A stretch of DNA of 64,000 nt, from the NCBI GenBank assembly GCA_029204225.1, contig MU832150.1:1-64000 (forward strand). The letters are read 5' to 3'. The DNA is from Diphasiastrum complanatum (taxonomy: Eukaryota > Streptophyta > Lycopodiopsida > Lycopodiales > Lycopodiaceae). Shown one piece after another: positions 57,978 to 64,000 of the stretch (positions within the stretch are counted from its first letter, which is position 1; the number at the start of each line of letters is the position of its first letter). The notes below the pieces were generated by a model. The model saw nothing but the letters and a program-made list of their open reading frames with translations. It had not been told where the DNA came from and searched no databases. The translations under genes and the position numbers were made by a program.

Positions 57978-58433
57978 AGGACTCTACTCCCTATATTCTT
58001 CCCGAGTTGAAATTTTACAATAGAGCCAAATTTAGAAATGAAAAAAAATAATAATAACTCATTATGTTTTCCATATTTGTAAATTATGACAAATGAAACT
58101 TTTTTAATTTTTGATTAATTTTTATAGTTTTGACATTCAATATTTTGGCTAATTTTCAAACAATTTTCAACTTTTTGAAAAAACGGGTGTCTAGGTCATT
58201 TCTCTTTTTTTTGGTCAATGTGTCAAATCTGATTGCACAGTGCATGGGATGAGCATTCGCTTGTGAAATTTACTTGTATTTATGCAGACAGACGCATTTT
58301 TTGCTTGTCTTATTTTACATGTAAATATGCAGACTGTGCGACAACACAAGTAACACACAACAACATGAATGGAGGCAAATTAAAATAGGATTTAGGAGAG
58401 TAGAGGAGATAAATCCAACATATTTTTATTCCA
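57978..58433. other. No gene; contains one arm of an inverted repeat
   Basis: AT-rich sequence without a supported reading frame. The arm at 58258-58334 pairs with 60101-60179 on the other strand. Confidence 0.5.
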
Positions 58434-60179
58434 TTGATGATGATAGATCCAATTCCCATAGCTTGGTGCCCAGGAGCACCTAGTCTTTTTTGTAGCCCGG
58501 ACGGTATTCTTTCGGTGAATGATGACGTAATGACTGATGACCAAATCCTCATGTATCTCGATCAAAAACGTTATGCACCAAAATCGATCCCCAAGGAAAT
58601 TAAGTCGCTAGGGCCTATGGCTCATGTACAACTCACAACCAAGATAGCCAATATCGTGGCCTATCTGTCCAAACCTAAGGTCTACCAATGGGACATGTAT
58701 CCAGACAAATTCTGGGATGCAATAAACGAAGAATTGATTCGAGAGGCAACCACACCACCTCCTCAACAAACCAAAAATCTGGGATACAAAAAAATAAAAT
58801 TGTCGACACCAAACTAACCGAGAGACAAAAATGCACGAAAAGCTTAAGCAACCCATCAAGCCGTTGTCCGAACAACAAAATGACCATTGCTCCGATAGAG
58901 CTTCAACATCTGCTAGCACATCCACATCAATGATTCCCAAAGTTCCAAAGAACTTTGTGGAATCTCCTTTTGACCTACCAAGCAAATTCAAAGATTTCAC
59001 ACTTGATGACGTGGTGATCCAGTTACTGCAACTGCAATAGGAACCTACACAAGTATCCCACTCATTTGAAGGACCAGCAAAGACCATACTGCTCAATCTT
59101 AGAGATCTTGATGAGGACATGGATTGTATCATTCATGTCGGAGCCCAACTCACGCCAAGTCAACTTCTTGATCTGGAGACCTTATTGCGCAAATACAGAG
59201 ATGTATTTGCTTGGAATTATAACAAAATGAAGGGGGTCCCACCTGAAATAGTAGTCCATACTATTCCATTAGAAGCAAATGCTAAGCCTATTCGGACAAA
59301 GCCTCACCGTTGTAATCTGATTTATAGTGAACAGATTGACGAAGATATTAAGAAGCTCCTTGATGCCGGTTTCATTTATGAAGTCCAGCACACAGATTGG
59401 GAATCACCCATCATGGTGGTTTCCAAGAAAGATGGCAAGCTTCATTTCTGCATTGATCTCAAAAACCTTAACATGGTTACTAAAAAAGACCACTTCTTGT
59501 TGCCCTTAACGACACAAATACTCGAGGAAATGGCAGGAGCTGAAGCTTTTAGCTTCCTAGATAGTTTTAGTGGCTATTTTCTAGTCCAAATAGCCACTGA
59601 GGATAGACACAAGATGGCGTTTGCCACGGAATATGGCGTTTATGCTTATAAGATAATGCCTTTTGGCTTATGCAACGCCCCCTCCTACGTTCCAACGCAT
59701 CATGCAAATGGCGTTCCAAGATTTGTTACATCGAATTGTCGAGATTTATCTAGATAATTTGGGTGTACATTCTTCTGCAGAAAAATAACTCGAAGCCCTT
59801 GAAAAGATATTCATTCGCTGTCGTAGGTTTGGTATATCACTAAACCTTGAAAAATGTCAAATCTGGGTCACCCATGGGATTGTCCTCGGACATATTATAT
59901 CCAAGGAGGGTATATCTATCGGTCCTTCCAAGATCAAGGCTATAGTTGAAATGCCTTTACCCACAACGGTGAAAGAAGTTTATGTCTTCTTAGGCCATAC
60001 TAACTACTACTGCATCTTCATAATCGACTACACTGATAAGGCAAGTCTTGTTTGTTTAGTTGTGGTCACTATTTAGCGCTTACTACTGCACCCATCATAA
60101 TCTGCATATTTACATGTAAAATAAGACAGACGAATAAAACGCGACTGTCTGCATAAATACAAGCAAATTCTCACAGGCG
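58258..60179. repeat. Inverted repeat pair flanking the gypsy RT fragment
   Basis: The arms at 58258-58334 and 60101-60179 are inverted copies with roughly 85% identity, sharing TTGTATTTATGCAGACAG and TTATTTTACATGTAAATATG. Weaker similarity extends outward (GCATGGGATGAGCAT against GCATGGGGTGAGCAT), with an extra ~70 bp in the right arm. Confidence 0.75.
58434..60045 (+). pseudogene. Ty3/gypsy pol fragment with RT
   Basis: A poorly conserved region (58434-59040) leads into RT: KYRDVFAWNYNKMKGVPPEI, GFIYEVQHTDWESPI, LHFCIDLKNLN, FSFLDSFSGYFLVQIA, MPFGLCNAPS (59119-59700). After a frameshift come the DNLGVH block, where the catalytic Asp-Asp is altered, and GIVLGHIISKEGI, ending in FLGHTNYY. 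The second catalytic Asp appears as Asn. RNase H and integrase are absent. Confidence 0.88.
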
Positions 60180-60574
60180 AAGAAAAGGTAAAATCTTCAC
60201 CAACGTTCACCTCAACAAAAGTTGACATGATGACCATTTTCATGCTCACCCCATGCAACTATGCTAACAAACTTGACAACGACAACAGCCACCCACAATC
60301 TCCTACAAACAACACATCCACTTTGTACTTTCTTCATCTACACACCTGTAACATTGTGTATATATATATATATATTGAATACCATTTGCGTATTCAATGT
60401 GATTGAGAGAAATCAAGAACAAGTGTGTGTAAATATAGCATAAGAAGCTTATCAGAGACAAACGAAGTAGATGCCTTGCGCATTGATTCTTTATTTGTCA
60501 ATAATAGGTTCATTCCTTTTATAGATTGAATTAGCTTTGTAGAACACACAGTTTCGTCCGCTATATAACATAGT
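60180..60574. other. No gene; short TA run and shared repeat tail
   Basis: A (TA)n run lies near 60358-60376. The segment at about 60460-60565, with AGTTTCGTCCGCTATAT, resembles 15660-15790 and may be the tail of a dispersed element. Confidence 0.45.
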
Positions 60575-61080
60575 CTTCAATTATTCTTCTATAGTATCCT
60601 GCATGAGCTCAAAATCCTCTAAGTTTTCTTATATTACTTGGTTCTAACAACTCTAAGATCATCCTAACTTTTTCAATGTCGGCTTGTATGCCATTCTTTG
60701 AAATTTTTTGTCCTAATAAGATACCTTCTCTCATTCCAAAATAGCATTTGGAAGGGTGTAATTTAAATGATGTCTCTTGACATCTCCTTAAAGTCTTCTC
60801 TAGTGCCTCTAGATGATCCTTAGTGGACAAATAAACACAAAAATCATCCACAAAAATTTCTAAAAACTTTCTCAAAATTTTTTGGAAAATGTTAGCCATC
60901 ATGAGCTGAAATGTCGCAGGTGCATTGCACAAACCAAAGGGCATACGCGTATAAGCATAAGTCCCCCAATCAGTGGTAAATGTGGTTTTAGATCTATCTT
61001 CTTCTTTAATAAAGATTTGGTTGTATCCTAAAAAACCATCTCAAAAACTATAATGTTCATGACCTACTACTTGGTCTAAA
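60575..61080 (-). pseudogene. Ty3/gypsy RT fragment
   Basis: The - strand reads a gypsy RT: HEHYSF, DGFLGYNQI, DWGTYAYTRMPFGLCNAPAT, FVDDFCVY with intact catalytic Asp-Asp (about 60855), CYFGMREGILLG, and AGYYRRIIEDY. Only two or three stops interrupt it. It is distinct in sequence from the + strand RT at 59119-59757. Confidence 0.9.
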
Positions 61081-61084
61081 ATGA

Positions 61085-61483
61085 TATCTGTGTATGTGAA
61101 AAGACCACTAGGGAAAACCCCTAACAGTGAGGATAGGAAAACACAAGAGAGACTATGGAGCAAAACCACCCAACCAAACCTAGATCCCTCCTGGAGTTTT
61201 CTCCTGGATCTAGCCCCCAAGACATGTCATGTGATAGCAAGAGGAGAAGAGCTCAACAAGTAATCTAGACCAAAGTCGTTGACGAAATAATCACAACTTC
61301 AATATATAAAGAGTAGGATCATGTGCATGAACCCATGCAGGTCAACTATATATAATGGTCATTAGTCACCAACAGGCCTTGACGTGGAATAAAATCTCGG
61401 CATTACCAATAAACTCGAACACTGGAGGGCCAATTTACCATATTAGGACTATTCCATGTCCTTAGCTGAATATGGCCATAACA
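61085..61483 (-). repeat. Gypsy 3' LTR (- strand)
   Basis: On the - strand, a polypurine tract (TTTAAGGGAGGAAGA, 61499-61485) is followed by TGTTATGGCC at 61483. The LTR runs to about 61085 (CACATACACA), next to the unrelated RT fragment. Confidence 0.65.
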
Positions 61484-61559
61484 TTCTTCCTCCCTTAAAC
61501 AGGTTCTGTCCTCAGACAAAAAGAAAACATGAAACTATTCCTTAAGCTTTCAACCTTTC

Positions 61560-61650
61560 TCATGGATCATCATTCTTAGTCTGATCTTTCCATCTGAATA
61601 AGTACTCAGAGATGTAGCAATTTTTCAATTGCTTGCCCCTACTCATGAAT
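61560..61650 (-). pseudogene. Gypsy integrase end, possible chromodomain
   Basis: The - strand reads GKQLKNCYISEYLFRWKDQ, resembling the C-terminal chromodomain of chromovirus integrases (EYLVKWKG-type core). It precedes the polypurine tract as expected. The match is short. Confidence 0.45.
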
Positions 61651-63299
61651 ATTAACTCAAATTCCAAAAGATACACTAAGCTATAAAGGGTTGATCTACT
61701 CCAAAACAAAAGTTCATCACCTTCATATAATCCTAATTACATGAACCACTGGGTGAATCAACTTCTTTATTTCAGAGATCAAATCCAAAAGCTAAAGAAA
61801 CTCCATTTTAATCATAGTCTAAAATATGCCCACAATTTCTTGCAAATAAAAATGCTTCTTAGTACAAATATTCTTAAAATACTACAATTCAATCCTCTAA
61901 AATCTCTAGGAGACCCATCAAGTCTCAGACAATTATAACTCAAACCAGAGTACTACAGTGAAACTAATGAGTTAATAGCCCCATTCCTAGCATCATATGC
62001 AAGAAATCAACATCTATATGTATCTTAATAGAGATATCTGTCTCCTATAAATTTGGAAATATCAACTGAACTTTGCACATAAGCACTTATAGACTACAAT
62101 CTGTAAGGTAAGCAAATTCCTCATAAGTAAACAATCACTTAATGAAAATGCCTATGAGATGTACACAATTTTAAGTATGTGCTAGAGTAAAGAAATTTAT
62201 AGTTTAACTAACAAATCTAAATTTTTGACTCTCCCAATTGATCAAGAATTACTGACTATCTTAAGAATCCTCACATTTCTATATTCTTTTAATGACATTT
62301 AAGTATCAATCTATGATCTGTCAATCATAAATATTTAGAACCTTATGATTCGTCAATCATAATTTAAAGGGTTCCAAAACCATACTTAATCATTAAAAAA
62401 TACTGGAGTAAATGCACAACATACAACTTAGAATTATAAGAATCATTTTGAAATCTTTTCCACAAGGAAAATTATTGGATTCCAAGAATATTCTTCCAAA
62501 CCGATTCTTAAATAGATTATGAGTTCCAAATTCTACACTCAACCAAGTAATTAAGACCATTATAGCATTTGTCCTTAAAAACATAAACGTTATACAACCC
62601 CCTAGAACTACATCTAGAGATTACAGAGTTCAGCTGAATTTCAAAAATTCAATTTACCATTCTTGGAACCATTAGGATCTGGTATCCAATTGAGCTCACA
62701 GGGATACTATCACTAATGAATCAAGTCTATTTCTCAACAGAGAAATACTGACCCAAGAATTTCGTCTATCCTATGCACACAATTCCCTGATGAATCCAAA
62801 TGACTCATAAATTATGCGTCTTACAAGCAATACACACAAAACAAACAGTTTTCAGTGAATTCTCTTCACACTGTCCATTTTTTAACAATTAACTTTCACA
62901 GGAGTAAATCAACTGCTCGAGTTAATTACCCATGATCTAGAAATCTTAAATGTCTAGGTGCAGCACAATCACAACTAGAAGTACAAAATGTAATATGTAT
63001 TTGATTTGTTTCAGAGTGAGTCGGCAGTGTCTCGCTCATTGACGCTCTTCTTACAATGTGTGTTCTGCTTCTTGCAGATACATCTACTTTTCTGATGCTT
63101 ACTTGCGTTAGCATACATTCTATGGGTTTCTGATCTATACTTATGTCCCACCAGGTGGGATTACAAGATAGATTAACTATTCATTACAAGAGTAGAAACA
63201 CTTTGGTAACATTACTTTTATGGCTGAGCGTGACAGCTTGGAAGCCTCACACCTGATGGGCGGGAGGCCGATAGTTCAGCTTGCCCGATGATTCGTTTG
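61651..63299. other. Long stretch with no recognised gene
   Basis: AT-rich sequence with no coding frame supported on either strand. Its position before the gypsy integrase end (- strand) suggests decayed internal gypsy sequence, but no motif confirms this. Confidence 0.4.
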
Positions 63300-63539
63300 G
63301 CTCAATGTCTACCTTCAGCACTTTGGTTGGGGGTCCAATAGTTCAGTGTTAGTGACTGTCCGATTTGTCGTCCCCTTTGAGGAATGCTAGAGAACGATTA
63401 CATGAGCTAACCATCTCTAACACATATTCTACAAGTGCTCATTGGGTTATGGGCTTATGCTCACAATATGCCACTACCCTTGCACATATTTTTATTTTTG
63501 TTGGGCCCATTTATTTATGTACAAATAATACCCTCAACA
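63300..63539 (-). repeat. LTR fragment of the tRNA-Asp primer family
   Basis: On the - strand it starts TGTTGAGGGTATT at 63539 and matches the LTR start at 41145, including AAATAAAT and CATAAGCCCAT followed by CCCAATGAGCAC. The rest is lost or diverged. Confidence 0.6.
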
Positions 63540-63985
63540 AAGAAGAAGAGTAAGTGCTACTTTCAGAAGCCAGGTCATTGGGCAAGAGATTGTCGCAAGA
63601 AAAAGGCAGACGTCAAGAAGGGCAAAGTGAAACAACTCACCAACATTGTAGAAGACAATGTCGAAAGCGACACTGCAGATCCCAACACAACATTTGTAAC
63701 CGCAATGGCATCACAAGACTCTATGGATCACACAAAACACATTGAAATTAGATATCATTTCATTATAGAGAAGCTGCTATCTAATGAAATAGATGTGATG
63801 CATTGCAAAACGAAGGATCTCAGCTAGCTGGTATATTTACTAAGCCTTTAATTGTTGACAAGTTTGAGCTTTTTAGAGAAAAGCTATTTGTATGTAAGAT
63901 AAACTAAGCCTTTAATTGTTGACAAGTTTGAGCTTTTTAGAGAAAAGCTATTTGTATGTAAGATAAACCAGGACTTCAAGGAGAG
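63540..63985 (+). pseudogene. Ty1/copia F: zinc knuckle joined to RNase H end
   Basis: The + strand encodes KSKCYFQKPGHWARDCRKKK, a copia Gag zinc knuckle whose second Cys is lost, then a short acidic stretch. It jumps to the end of RNase H (DHTKHIEIRYHFIIEKLL, then IFTKPLIVDKFELFREKL). Nearly all of pol is deleted. A purine-rich AAGGAGAG at 63978-63985 precedes the LTR. Confidence 0.85.
63840..63967 (+). repeat. 64-bp tandem duplication at the copia RNase H end
   Basis: Two identical 64-bp units lie at 63840-63903 and 63904-63967 and cover the last RNase H codons. Because 64 is not a multiple of three, the second copy is out of frame. Confidence 0.95.
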
Positions 63986-64000
63986 TGTCAGCATAATTCA
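63986..64000 (+). repeat. Start of copia F 3' LTR
   Basis: TGTCAGCATAATTCA directly follows the purine-rich tract and runs off the window. Confidence 0.65.

Noticed and set aside
1-64000. CRISPR arrays, bacterial operons or a defence-type system
   Set aside because: Splice sites, plant genes and LTR elements show a plant nuclear region; direct repeats present are LTRs, microsatellites and tandem repeats.

Overview
This window looks like a repeat-dense stretch of a plant nuclear genome, probably a seed plant with a large genome. Two host loci are recognisable. One is a complete nine-exon gene for translation initiation factor eIF3 subunit k on the + strand (16828-24911). The other is the first coding exon of an endosomal NHX5/NHX6-type Na+/H+ antiporter on the - strand (5639-5816), whose remaining exons must lie left of the window if the gene is intact. 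Almost everything else is retrotransposon, mostly broken and nested. The species cannot be named from this sequence.

Layout: 1-2111 holds a Ty3/gypsy LTR (- strand) split by a deleted Ty1/copia element with a GTATA target duplication. 2112-5135 holds gypsy and copia pol fragments, including a head-to-head copia junction. 5639-5816 is NHX exon 1. 5817-8566 has no recognised gene and carries a CT/CA microsatellite. 8567-14814 is a copia LTR split by a 4.9-kb non-autonomous LTR element (TTCAA duplication) with a decayed unknown reading frame. 16117-16232 is a possible SINE. 16828-24911 is eIF3k; its 5.5-kb first intron contains an old gypsy relic and a solo copia LTR (AAAGC duplication). 25560-28580 is a decayed gypsy element.

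28830-35144 is a structurally intact, very young copia element: 862-bp LTRs differing at two sites, TTATG duplication and a 1326-codon ORF. It interrupts a degenerate Penelope-like reverse transcriptase on the - strand (36719-35145, resuming at 28829).

36930-63540 is a mosaic of gypsy and copia fragments. Three copies of an unfamiliar coiled-coil, gag-like retroelement protein occur here (36930-37525 -, 41150-44320 -, 54399-57130 +). The related LTRs belong to a family with a tRNA-Asp-type primer site. One LTR pair of this family sits in opposite orientations but keeps matching 5-bp flanks, which implies a local inversion. 51284-53990 has a Helitron helicase end, degenerate telomere-like repeats and a roughly 360-bp tandem repeat. 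The window ends in a deleted copia element with a 64-bp tandem duplication.

Only eIF3k, NHX exon 1 and the young copia ORF look intact. The remaining coding similarity is relic and is annotated as pseudogene or mobile element.
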